Shown here piece after piece: positions 9,262-17,169 of a stretch of DNA of 64,000 bases (position 1 is the stretch's first letter; every line of letters begins with the position of its first letter). The DNA lies in contig NZ_JAMYWY010000001.1 of NCBI RefSeq assembly GCF_024159265.1, positions 5,394,001-5,458,000 on the forward strand, given 5' to 3'. The position numbers were made by a program, and so were the translations under genes. The notes beneath the pieces are model-generated. The model had not been told where the DNA came from. It saw nothing but the letters and a program-made list of their open reading frames with translations, and ran no database searches. This stretch comes from Paenibacillus sp. 1781tsa1. GTDB taxonomy: Bacteria; Bacillota; Bacilli; Paenibacillales; Paenibacillaceae.

Positions 9262-10026
9262 CTACTTAATGGTACTTAACCAACCCAGAACCGTCTTGAC
9301 GGTCTGATTCAGCTGTTCTTCTCCACTCACTTCCGGCTCGCCATCCCCTTTTTGATGACCATAATCACCAAACTGGGCGTGGTTACCACCTTCAATGGTG
9401 TAATATACCGTGTCTTCCGGAAGATACATCCGTCCACTCTGGTATTTCGTGGCATTCACGACCTCATCTTTGGTACCCAGAATAGATAAAGCAGGTATTC
9501 CAAGTGACTTTACGCTTCCTTTTTCATCCGGGTAGGATGCCAAGAAGAAGATGCCCTGTAGTGCATCAGGATGCGATGCTGCATAACGTGCAGCCATGGA
9601 CCCACCGAGAGAATGTCCACCCATGACGAATTGTTCATCTGGATATGCGGCCAGAATCTCATCTGCCAGGTTTTGCTTGAGCACTGCCAGATTAACTGGC
9701 ATCTTGGCAATAATCGTGTGATGACCGGCAGCAGCCAGCTCATGGGCAAGTGGTGCATAACTCTCCGGTTTCACCAGTCCGCCAGGGTAGAAAAGAACAC
9801 TCTTGCCAACCGGTTTGTCTGGCACAAAATCAATCCAGTTCTCTTGTTCGCTCACCGTCACCTGGTTGGCTGTTTCCATGGCCGTTTGAGCTGTTTCCTG
9901 TGGACCGTATGGTGTGAATAATTTCCACGCAACAAATCCACATCCAATGACAATGAGCGCCAGAAGTACGAGCAGGAATTTCCCGATGCCCCTCTTCTTG
10001 CGCCCTGTATTATACCGATTTCTCAA
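9262..10026 (-). CDS. Membrane-anchored alpha/beta hydrolase (dienelactone hydrolase-like fold 5)
   Basis: 254 residues. A basic N terminus followed by one hydrophobic segment (about residues 15-37, FLLVLLALIVIGCGFVAW) suggests a signal anchor with the enzyme outside the membrane. The nucleophile elbow is GGHSLGG, and the catalytic His lies in IEGGNHAQFGDYGHQ. A conserved Asp is in LGTKDEVVNA. It starts with TTG at 10026 after AAAGGTGATT. The substrate is unknown; esterase or lipase-like activity is family-level knowledge only. Confidence 0.85.
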   Translation of the reverse strand: MRNRYNTGRKKRGIGKFLLVLLALIVIGCGFVAWKLFTPYGPQETAQTAMETANQVTVSEQENWIDFVPDKPVGKSVLFYPGGLVKPESYAPLAHELAAAGHHTIIAKMPVNLAVLKQNLADEILAAYPDEQFVMGGHSLGGSMAARYAASHPDALQGIFFLASYPDEKGSVKSLGIPALSILGTKDEVVNATKYQSGRMYLPEDTVYYTIEGGNHAQFGDYGHQKGDGEPEVSGEEQLNQTVKTVLGWLSTIK

Positions 10027-10120
10027 CGTTAATCACCTTTCTCCACTTCCGCAGGTGCCGCGGCTCAAAGAATTGGGAGCCTTCGTTAATCAGGCTCCCC
10101 TTCTCCGAATTGAAAAAATA

Positions 10121-10786
10121 TTATTCAGCCTTGGCCTTGCGGTAAGCATCCATATATTGTTCCGCTTTGCGACGGACATGACTCAGGTCACCCGTCTTCA
10201 CAGCTTCCGATGTCAAGTCAGAGCCGATACCTACAGCCACTGCTCCACCCTTGATCCAATCCCCCAGATTAGATAAAGATACTCCGCCAGTTGGCATAAA
10301 ATTCGCCTGCGGCATAGGACCCTTCATTGTTTTGATAATTGAAGGATCGTACAGATTACCCGGGAACAACTTCACGATGTCCACACCAAGTTCCAATGCG
10401 CGTTGAACATCAGCAATCGTCATCACACCGGGCAGAATCGGAATTCGATACAGGTTGCAGATCTGAACGGTATCCGGATTCAGGGAAGGTCCGACAACAA
10501 ACTCGGCACCCGACATGATGGCCGCTCTTGCCGTTTGCGGTTCTAGCACCGTTCCCGCACCAATAATTGCGAATTTCTCTGGATCTTGTGTGTTCCAATG
10601 GTATACACGGCTTAATTTTTCAATGGCTTTGAGTGCACTGGGTACGGTCATCGTAATCTCGATAACTTTAATGCCACCCGCAATCGCTTGCTCGGCCATG
10701 GCAATGACTTGATCCGCAGAATCTGCACGCAGAACTGCCACAACCCCATTGTCCGTAATCTTTTGCAACAACTGAAGCTTCTTCAT
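10121..10786 (-). CDS. kdgA: 2-dehydro-3-deoxy-phosphogluconate aldolase / 4-hydroxy-2-oxoglutarate aldolase
   Basis: Class I aldolase splitting KDPG to pyruvate and glyceraldehyde-3-phosphate. 221 residues, usual size about 210. The catalytic Glu is in IEITMTVPSAL and the Schiff-base Lys in DIVKLFPGN; GGVSLSNLGDWI binds phosphate. The ATG at 10786 is preceded by GGGAGAG; a longer frame to 10858 lacks this. Second gene of kdgK-kdgA (90 nt gap), so KDG from pectin, alginate or other uronates is phosphorylated and then cleaved. No uronate isomerase genes are in the window. Confidence 0.95.
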   Translation of the reverse strand: MKKLQLLQKITDNGVVAVLRADSADQVIAMAEQAIAGGIKVIEITMTVPSALKAIEKLSRVYHWNTQDPEKFAIIGAGTVLEPQTARAAIMSGAEFVVGPSLNPDTVQICNLYRIPILPGVMTIADVQRALELGVDIVKLFPGNLYDPSIIKTMKGPMPQANFMPTGGVSLSNLGDWIKGGAVAVGIGSDLTSEAVKTGDLSHVRRKAEQYMDAYRKAKAE

Positions 10787-10876
10787 TTCATTCTCTCCCT
10801 TGTCAATGTGGTGGTTGTGTGTACAAGCCTTACATTTTGAAGAACGAAGATGAGCCATATATGATTTCAGCAGCGA

Positions 10877-11842
10877 CTAGCGCTCAACATGGGCAACGTT
10901 GTTCAGCTTGGCCTCGACCTGCCCCCACGTCGGGAGCGCTTCCCAATCGCCAACAGCCTGTATAACCATGGAACCGGTCAAATTGCCGAGACGGGTTGCT
11001 TCCTGCGGGGAGTATCCTTTTAACAAACCCGATAAAAATCCCGCGCAAAATCCATCTCCTGCTCCTACCGTATCCAGAACATGCTCCGCCTTAAAGTACG
11101 GAACTTCCGTTAGGGTACCATTCGCCAATACGTAGGTCAAATCAGGGCCACCCTTCACGATGCACACAGCATTCATGGAAGATAAACGCTCAAGTACTTT
11201 TTGATCATTTTCTTCGTTGTATAGAAGTTTCATCTCGTCGAGACCCGGTAAAAAGTAGTCCGCCAGTTCAGCCAGACGCAGTATAACCGGACGGGCCTCA
11301 TCCGCTGACCACAGTTTGAGACGCAGATTTGGATCAAAGCTTACTTTCACACCTGCCTGTTTGGCAATATGTATGGCAGCTTCTACCGTTTCAAGTCCAG
11401 ACGAACTAATCGCGGCTGTAATACCTGTAACGTGCAATATCTTAGCTCCGGCAATATATGCGGGATCCAGATCATCTGGTGTAATCGCACTTGCTGCCGA
11501 AAGCTTCCTATAATAATGTACCGAGGCTTTCCCGGAAGCGTTCTCACGAATCATCAAACCAGTGGGCTCGTGATCACTTAACCTTGCACGTGATACATCT
11601 ACGCCTTCACCACGAATGGCTTTCAGAATCATGTTGCCGATCGGATCATTGCCCAAACGTCCAAACCAGCCACTGGTATGCCCGAGCCGGGATACACCAA
11701 TAGCCAGATTGCTCTCGGCACCCCCAAACGACTTGTCCAGTGTGGCTGCATATTCCAGCCCTCTTGTATCTTTGGCAGTCAGCAAACCCATACTCTCCCC
11801 AAACGTAATAATTTCCGGGCTTGGATTGGGACTCGTTGACAT
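10877..11842 (-). CDS. kdgK: 2-dehydro-3-deoxygluconokinase (PfkB-family sugar kinase)
   Basis: Phosphorylates 2-keto-3-deoxygluconate at O6. 321 residues, ribokinase fold. The N-terminal ITFGESMGLLTA and the substrate lid residues near FGGAESNLAIGVSRLG are typical of KdgK; the C-terminal PfkB signature DTVGAGDGFCAGFLSGLL carries the catalytic Asp. It is first in the kdgK-kdgA operon. Upstream are a good promoter (11888-11916) and a possible CcpA site (11955-11968). It could be another PfkB sugar kinase, but the adjacent KDPG aldolase favours KdgK. Confidence 0.92.
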   Translation of the reverse strand: MSTSPNPSPEIITFGESMGLLTAKDTRGLEYAATLDKSFGGAESNLAIGVSRLGHTSGWFGRLGNDPIGNMILKAIRGEGVDVSRARLSDHEPTGLMIRENASGKASVHYYRKLSAASAITPDDLDPAYIAGAKILHVTGITAAISSSGLETVEAAIHIAKQAGVKVSFDPNLRLKLWSADEARPVILRLAELADYFLPGLDEMKLLYNEENDQKVLERLSSMNAVCIVKGGPDLTYVLANGTLTEVPYFKAEHVLDTVGAGDGFCAGFLSGLLKGYSPQEATRLGNLTGSMVIQAVGDWEALPTWGQVEAKLNNVAHVER

Positions 11843-11887
11843 GATTTCTTCCCTCCTTATCGTTACATTTCCTCATCTTCTGTTACT

Positions 11888-11916
11888 ATTGTCATCCTCT
11901 ATGCAACCGTTGTCAA
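11888..11916 (-). promoter_or_regulatory. Promoter of kdgK-kdgA
   Basis: Minus strand: consensus -35 TTGACA (11911-11916), 17 bp spacer, -10 GACAAT (11888-11893). It would give a leader of about 40 nt before the ATG at 11842. Confidence 0.6.
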
Positions 11917-11954
11917 TCCCGGAGCGTTCATTTTGTTGTCACAGCTTTGAGAAA

Positions 11955-11968
11955 AGATAACGCTTACT
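11955..11968. promoter_or_regulatory. Possible CcpA cre-like site upstream of kdgK
   Basis: Read on the minus strand, AGTAAGCGTTATCT matches the palindromic cre core (GTAAGCGTTATC) at 12 of 14 positions, failing only at the two outer bases. It lies upstream of the kdgK -35, so simple repression by blocking would be unusual. Confidence 0.35.
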
Positions 11969-12064
11969 AATGTGAATTAAATCACAATAGATAATGTACA
12001 TCCGTATTACCCTTATTACAGATGCAAATGACCTTGCAACTAGGGTCTATAAGGGGGCTACATC

Positions 12065-13105
12065 ATGAAAAATCAGACGCTGATCCAGGATGATCAGGAA
12101 TCTTTCTTTTATAATCTGCGCTTTATGCTTATCGTCTGCGTCCTTGCCGGTAATGCACTGGAACCACTCATCACACGCTTTGCAGGAGCAGAAGCTCTGT
12201 TCCTGTGGATATATACGTTTCACATGCCACTATTTGTATGGGTAACCGGGTATTTTGCGACACACTCACTTCAAGGTGCCTCGGGGCGAAACGTCCTGAA
12301 ACAGATTGCCTTGCAATATGTCCTGTTTCAGTCCTTATACGCATTAATGGACTTTACCGTGTTCCACACACCCCATATGCGGCTATCCTTTTTTGCACCA
12401 TACTTGCTGTTATGGTTTCTCGCGAGTCATTTCTGTTGGCGACTGTTGCTTCGTCTCACGATTTCATGGAAACCGATATATCGGCTGATTGGATCGATTG
12501 CGCTCGGTGTACTTGCCGGGTATTTGCCCATCGACGGATTCTGGCTCAGCTTCAGCCGTACGTTTGTGTTCCTGCCGTTCTTTGTCATCGGTTATGACTA
12601 TGGGGCATCCATCCGTTCTCGTTTATTATCCGGTTGGGGGCGAAGAACCGCAGCAATTCTCTCCGCTGCACTGCTGGTGTGGATTGGGTATGGCGGTTTG
12701 AATATTACATCGGGATGGTTACTCGGCAGCATGACATACGCCGAATTGGGCCACCACGAATGGTATGCCGGCATCTTCCGACTTGGCGTCTACTTGCTGG
12801 AAATCGCATCGGCAGCACTGTTCCTGGCCTGGGTACCATCCTTGACTTCCAGACTGACGGACCTTGGACGACGCACACTCTATGTATTCCTGCTGCATGG
12901 GTTTCTCGTTCGTCTCGCGATCTGGTCTGGAGTCTACACTTATATGGGAAGCTCGGCGTATATTCCAGTCGTACTTGTCATCGCTGTACTCTTCGCAGTC
13001 ACACTGGCTCTGCCGGCTGTACGTCACACGTTCAAACCCTTGATTGAACCGGATATATCCCGCTTTTCTTTCAATCGGCATGAGGTGTTTAAACGGTCGG
13101 CCTAA
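12065..13105 (+). CDS. Integral membrane acyltransferase (acyltransferase 3 / fucose 4-O-acetylase-like)
   Basis: 346 residues with about ten hydrophobic segments. The early IYTFHMPLFVWVTGYF matches the conserved H and G of acyltransferase-3 proteins that O-acetylate surface sugars. The later TLYVFLLHGFLVR is the typical C-terminal block. The cellular target is not determinable; surface polysaccharide or peptidoglycan modification is inference. A GGGGGC ribosome site lies just before ATG 12065. It stands alone between kdgK and the KGG gene. Confidence 0.8.
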   Translation: MKNQTLIQDDQESFFYNLRFMLIVCVLAGNALEPLITRFAGAEALFLWIYTFHMPLFVWVTGYFATHSLQGASGRNVLKQIALQYVLFQSLYALMDFTVFHTPHMRLSFFAPYLLLWFLASHFCWRLLLRLTISWKPIYRLIGSIALGVLAGYLPIDGFWLSFSRTFVFLPFFVIGYDYGASIRSRLLSGWGRRTAAILSAALLVWIGYGGLNITSGWLLGSMTYAELGHHEWYAGIFRLGVYLLEIASAALFLAWVPSLTSRLTDLGRRTLYVFLLHGFLVRLAIWSGVYTYMGSSAYIPVVLVIAVLFAVTLALPAVRHTFKPLIEPDISRFSFNRHEVFKRSA

Positions 13106-13228
13106 CACTCTGACGGATCTCTTCGCCATCGATTCTATCCTGGTTTGTTGTTTCAGGCTGGAAATGATGTGGTAAATTAGGGATACGCGCTACAAAAAAC
13201 AACTTATTGTTGTAAGGAGTGATTTGTA

Positions 13229-13480
13229 ATGGCACGTCAACCGACGTCAGAACGCAAGATGAGCCGTGAGGAAGCCGGTAGATTAGGTGGTAGAGCCACG
13301 TCCAAGAACCATGATCGAAGCTTCTACCAGATGATTGGAAAAAAAGGTGGAGAAGCGACTTCAGATGCCCATGACACTGACTTTTACAAGCAGATTGGTC
13401 GCAAGGGCGGCGAAGCAACCTCGGAAACCCATAATAAGGAATTCTATCGTGAGATTGGACGCAAAGGCGGAAGCAACTAA
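13229..13480 (+). CDS. KGG-repeat general stress protein (GsiB/Em-like, YciG family)
   Basis: 83-residue hydrophilic protein built of three to four copies of a ~20-residue unit ending in (R/K)KGGEATS, e.g. QMIGKKGGEATSD, KQIGRKGGEATSE, REIGRKGGSN. Each unit has the pattern H-(D/N)-x-x-F-Y. Such KGG-motif proteins are related to plant LEA group 1 (Em) and B. subtilis GsiB and are tied to desiccation and general stress. AAGGAG lies 9-10 nt before the ATG. A small inverted repeat ACAAC-TTATT-GTTGT directly precedes the ribosome site. Confidence 0.9.
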   Translation: MARQPTSERKMSREEAGRLGGRATSKNHDRSFYQMIGKKGGEATSDAHDTDFYKQIGRKGGEATSETHNKEFYREIGRKGGSN

Positions 13481-13529
13481 TGAATTCCGCTCGCCACATC
13501 GAAACATGATCATAGCTTTCCCGCAAATC

Positions 13530-13567
13530 AAGAAGTCTAATTCCATGAAAATGGTTTGAGGCTTCTT
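13530..13567 (+). terminator. Terminator of the KGG protein gene
   Basis: AAGAAGTCT pairs with AGGCTTCTT (one G-T pair), with an inner TTCCAT/ATGG stem, followed by TCTATTG. The tail is weak in T. Confidence 0.5.
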
Positions 13568-13618
13568 TCTATTGATTGTAGAAATATGACGACGGTTGTG
13601 ATAGACTCAATAGAAAAA

Positions 13619-13697
13619 CCGGGTGTTCACGGGTTTAAAGCAGCAAAGAATTTCACAAACTACGGGGAGCTCGACACCGGCAAACCGATCTTTTTTT
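13619..13697 (+). promoter_or_regulatory. Possible structured (pseudoknot) leader element of ilvD
   Basis: Two helices can form in crossing order. CCGGGTGTT (13619-13627) pairs with GACACCGG (13673-13680) with one bulged G, and CGGGTTT (13630-13636) pairs with AAACCG (13682-13687). The second helix is followed by ATC and seven T residues (13691-13697). That arrangement, A-B-A'-B' ending in a T run, resembles a small riboswitch or attenuator. I could not match it to a class I know. Pairing is read by eye; no energy was computed. Confidence 0.35.
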
Positions 13698-13787
13698 AGA
13701 GTACGGATGAAATTAAACGACAGATGCACTGCCATTTACTTTTCCATTCATGTTGCTCAATATTATATATTTGGGGGGAAACACACC

Positions 13788-15473
13788 ATGTCAGCCAAGA
13801 AGATGCGTTCCGATATGATCAAAAAAGGTTTTGACCGTGCACCGCACCGGAGTTTGCTCCGCGCAGCGGGCGTTAAAGAAGAGGATTTCGGCAAGCCATT
13901 TATTGCCGTATGTAACTCTTATATCGATATCGTACCCGGCCACGTTCACCTGCAGGAATTCGGTAAAATTGTAAAGGATGCTATTCGTGAAGCCGGTGGC
14001 GTTCCATTCGAATTCAACACCATCGGTGTAGATGACGGAATTGCCATGGGACACATTGGTATGCGTTACTCGCTGCCAAGCCGTGACATTATTGCGGATT
14101 CCGTGGAAACCGTTGTATCTGCTCACTGGTTCGACGGCATGGTATGTATCCCAAACTGCGATAAAATTACACCTGGCATGATGATGGGTGCACTCCGCTG
14201 TAATATCCCTACCGTGTTTGTCAGCGGTGGACCAATGAAAGCCGGTCGTGACAGCAATGGTAAAGCTCTTTCCCTGACTTCCGTATTTGAAGGCGTGGGC
14301 GCTTACCAAGCAGGTAAAATCGATGATAAGAGCTTGCTTGAACTTGAACAGTTCGGTTGTCCAACTTGTGGATCATGCTCCGGTATGTTCACAGCAAACT
14401 CCATGAACTGTCTGGCTGAAGCGATGGGACTGGCTATGCCAGGCAACGGAACCATCCTGGCTGTTGCTCCTGAGCGTCGTGAGTTTGTTAAACAATCTGC
14501 TAAACAACTGATGGAACTTATCAAAATGGATCTGAAACCACGTGATATCGTTACTGTAGAAGCGATCGATAACGCGTTTGCACTGGATATGGCGATGGGC
14601 GGCTCTACAAATACAGTACTGCATACGCTGGCACTGGCTCATGAAGCGGGCATTGAATACCCAATTGAACGTATCAATGAAGTAGCTAACCGCGTTCCGC
14701 ATCTTGCTAAACTTGCACCTGCTTCCGATCTTCACATCGAAGACGTACACAATGCAGGCGGCGTAAGCGCAGTGCTGAACGAATTGCTCAAGAAACCAGG
14801 CGCGATTCATGGAGACTGTATTACGGTTACTGGTAAAACAATCCGTGAGAACGTTGAAGGAAAAGAAATCCAGGATACAAATGTCATTCACCATCTGGAT
14901 AACCCGCATTCTGAAAAAGGCGGCCTGGCTGTATTGTTTGGTAACCTTGCACCACAAGGAGCTATCATTAAAGTTGGTGCGGTTGATGCATCAGTTGGCG
15001 GATACCACAAAGGTCCTGCCATCTGCTTTGACTCCCAAGAGCAAGCGCTCGAAGGTATTGCTAACGGCAAAGTAAAAGAAGGACATGTTGTTGTTATCCG
15101 TTATGAAGGACCAAAAGGCGGACCAGGTATGCCTGAGATGTTAGCCCCTACTTCCCAAATCGTTGGTATGGGGTTGGGTGCCAAAGTTGGTCTGATCACC
15201 GATGGACGCTTCTCTGGCGCATCCCGCGGAATCAGTATCGGACATATCTCACCAGAAGCAGCTGAAGGTGGTCCAATCGCCTTTGTTGAAGAAGGAGACA
15301 TCATCGAGCTGGATCTGAACAACCGTATCATCGAATTGCACATCAGTGACGAAGAGTTTGAACGTCGTCGCGCAGGTTGGAAAGGCTTTGAACCGAAAGT
15401 AAAAACCGGTTACCTAGCTCGTTATTCCAAACTGGTTACCAATGCAAGCAACGGTGGCGTACTGAGTATCTAA
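13788..15473 (+). CDS. ilvD: Dihydroxy-acid dehydratase
   Basis: Fe-S dehydratase of valine, leucine and isoleucine (and pantothenate) synthesis: converts 2,3-dihydroxy-isovalerate to 2-oxoisovalerate. 561 residues, normal size. Cluster cysteines are in CNSYIDIVPGHVHL, NCDKITPGM and GCPTCGSCSGMFTANS; the C-terminal GGRFSGASRGISIGHISPEA is a family signature. ATG 13788 follows TTGGGGGGAAACACACC; the open frame runs back to 13623 but lacks a site. It is monocistronic, away from other ilv genes, and may be controlled by the leader at 13619-13697. Confidence 0.97.
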   Translation: MSAKKMRSDMIKKGFDRAPHRSLLRAAGVKEEDFGKPFIAVCNSYIDIVPGHVHLQEFGKIVKDAIREAGGVPFEFNTIGVDDGIAMGHIGMRYSLPSRDIIADSVETVVSAHWFDGMVCIPNCDKITPGMMMGALRCNIPTVFVSGGPMKAGRDSNGKALSLTSVFEGVGAYQAGKIDDKSLLELEQFGCPTCGSCSGMFTANSMNCLAEAMGLAMPGNGTILAVAPERREFVKQSAKQLMELIKMDLKPRDIVTVEAIDNAFALDMAMGGSTNTVLHTLALAHEAGIEYPIERINEVANRVPHLAKLAPASDLHIEDVHNAGGVSAVLNELLKKPGAIHGDCITVTGKTIRENVEGKEIQDTNVIHHLDNPHSEKGGLAVLFGNLAPQGAIIKVGAVDASVGGYHKGPAICFDSQEQALEGIANGKVKEGHVVVIRYEGPKGGPGMPEMLAPTSQIVGMGLGAKVGLITDGRFSGASRGISIGHISPEAAEGGPIAFVEEGDIIELDLNNRIIELHISDEEFERRRAGWKGFEPKVKTGYLARYSKLVTNASNGGVLSI

Positions 15474-15517
15474 TTTACGCTATCCATTACTGGAGCTATT
15501 GGAAACAATCTAATAAA

Positions 15518-15562
15518 TAAAGGGTTGCTCTTCTGCCAAATCTGGCGAAGGGCAACCCTTTT
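15518..15562. terminator. Bidirectional terminator between ilvD and the deacetylase
   Basis: AAAGGGTTGCTCTTCTGCCA pairs with TGGCGAAGGGCAACCCTTTT, a long stem with small mismatches, with T-rich flanks in both directions. Confidence 0.85.
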
Positions 15563-15590
15563 CTTTTGCTGGATGGTATAATTAGTCCGT

Positions 15591-16994
15591 TTAGTTCCGC
15601 TCTGGCAATATCTCTTGATCAATTAACAACGATTCATCTCTGGATTCTTCCATCGTTGCTGCCACTTGCGTCGTATGTTGACCGTAACGCTCCAACAGTA
15701 TATCCAGCGGCATGGCAATCATCTTGGGTACCAATTGTTCTGTACGCTGTTTCAGACGTTTGGTTCCTGCCGGATGGATCACACTTAAGAGCAGTTTCAG
15801 GTATACTTTGGATGCAGCGCTGAACGGTCCAGGGGGCAATTCTTGTATGGTAAATCCGAATTTTTCCGGACCTCTGTTAATCATACTAACACCGTATATG
15901 GCTTTGGCAGAGCGTAACTCAGGTTCGAGTGCTACCATGCGTGCCAAATCCGGCAATTGCTGTTCCATCGTCCGAATCATGCGAATAGCCAGATGCATGC
16001 TGGAACGCGAAGTCACCCCAAGTTCGAACAACTTCTGATTGTCAAAATGCAGTTCAATGACCGGATCTCCGTTTTGAATGACATGGCCATCACTCATCTC
16101 CATTCGTGCTCCGTGATATACACGAGATCGAAAGTGTAACATTGGATCTTCTGGCGAAGCCGTCCGCAGATGATATACCCAGTGGAACAACTTCTCCCAG
16201 CCCAGCCATAAGGCAACAACGATTCGCTTCCATAACTTCAACGTTGTCTGTGGTTGATTCTTGTTCTGAGATTCGCTCACTGTAACACCTCCCATCAACG
16301 TATCAACGCGTACGCTTTGCAGACCCAAACGTTCAGCTTCCTGTAATACGACTTCCAGCGCCTGAAGCATCTGCTCCGGCGCGTGTGCATCAGCACCAAG
16401 GGTCGTTCCTCGATCATGCAGCAGCATAACCTCTCCGCCTCTTAGCTCCTTCAGCATCCGTTCGGTCAATCTCTGGGCACCTACTCGGCTTCTCCAGTCT
16501 TCAAACATGGAAGACCACAATACAATTTTTCGTTCTTTCTTGCTGAAAAAATCAAACAGATTCATAATCCCCCATGGTGGACGATAATAACAAGTCTTCA
16601 CGCCGGTTACTTCATGGATAATCTGACCTGTTCGCTGAATCTGGTCACGAACCGTACGCGGCCGCATGAGCCAATTCGTTTTGTGAATATAATTATGAAT
16701 GCCAATAAGATGGCCTTCGTCATGTATGCGCTGAATGAGTTCAGGATGACTCGCGGCATGTTCTCCAACGACAAAAAATGTTGCTTTTGCTTGATGCTGA
16801 CGAAGCAGATCGAGCAATCTCGGCGTATAATGTGGATCTGGCCCATCATCAAACGTTAATGCAAATTGTGTATCACTTCTCCCCCGTCGGAATACACGAA
16901 AACCGAAAAGCCTGCTGATCAAACTTGGAATAAAGGCGTAAAAAGATGAAAGATACAATAACCACAGTAGAATACTCTGAAGTATCGTTGTCAT
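15591..16994 (-). CDS. Polysaccharide deacetylase (NodB) with C-terminal YkoP-like domain
   Basis: 467 residues. An N-terminal hydrophobic segment (about residues 3-27) probably anchors the protein. The NodB domain (about 45-245) has TFDDGPDPHYTPRLLDLL with the metal and base Asp pair, and an HxxxH element in GIHNYIHKTNW. After a linker, residues ~285-445 (for example GDPVIELHFDNQKLF) resemble the YkoP family found fused to or beside deacetylases. The substrate may be peptidoglycan or another amino-sugar polymer (inference). ATG 16994 is chosen for the upstream GGGGAG. Confidence 0.82.
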   Translation of the reverse strand: MTTILQSILLWLLYLSSFYAFIPSLISRLFGFRVFRRGRSDTQFALTFDDGPDPHYTPRLLDLLRQHQAKATFFVVGEHAASHPELIQRIHDEGHLIGIHNYIHKTNWLMRPRTVRDQIQRTGQIIHEVTGVKTCYYRPPWGIMNLFDFFSKKERKIVLWSSMFEDWRSRVGAQRLTERMLKELRGGEVMLLHDRGTTLGADAHAPEQMLQALEVVLQEAERLGLQSVRVDTLMGGVTVSESQNKNQPQTTLKLWKRIVVALWLGWEKLFHWVYHLRTASPEDPMLHFRSRVYHGARMEMSDGHVIQNGDPVIELHFDNQKLFELGVTSRSSMHLAIRMIRTMEQQLPDLARMVALEPELRSAKAIYGVSMINRGPEKFGFTIQELPPGPFSAASKVYLKLLLSVIHPAGTKRLKQRTEQLVPKMIAMPLDILLERYGQHTTQVAATMEESRDESLLIDQEILPERN

Positions 16995-17169
16995 GTTGCA
17001 TGCTCCCCACTTCTCCTGCTGAATTACGGTGCGCTCTGGCACTATCTAAAATAAACCGCCTTTAATTTTATCATAGTTCAGACTTTTCTTGAATCCTGTT
17101 TTCCCAAAAAGATAGCTATCGTGTACAATAAATACATTATACTGATCTGCCTGCAAAGGAGCCATGTCC

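Larger units (their letters stand above)
13481..13787 (+). other. Intergenic: KGG terminator followed by ilvD leader
   Basis: 307 bp without a gene. It holds the terminator at 13530-13567, a likely ilvD promoter zone near 13570-13605, and a possibly structured leader at 13619-13697. No T-box GGUGG motif is seen. The rest up to ATG 13788 looks unstructured. Confidence 0.6.

Noticed and set aside
13160..13215. Sigma-B promoter for the KGG gene
   Set aside because: GGGATA is present but no GTTTAA-like -35 at 13-15 bp; Paenibacillus generally lacks a classic SigB.
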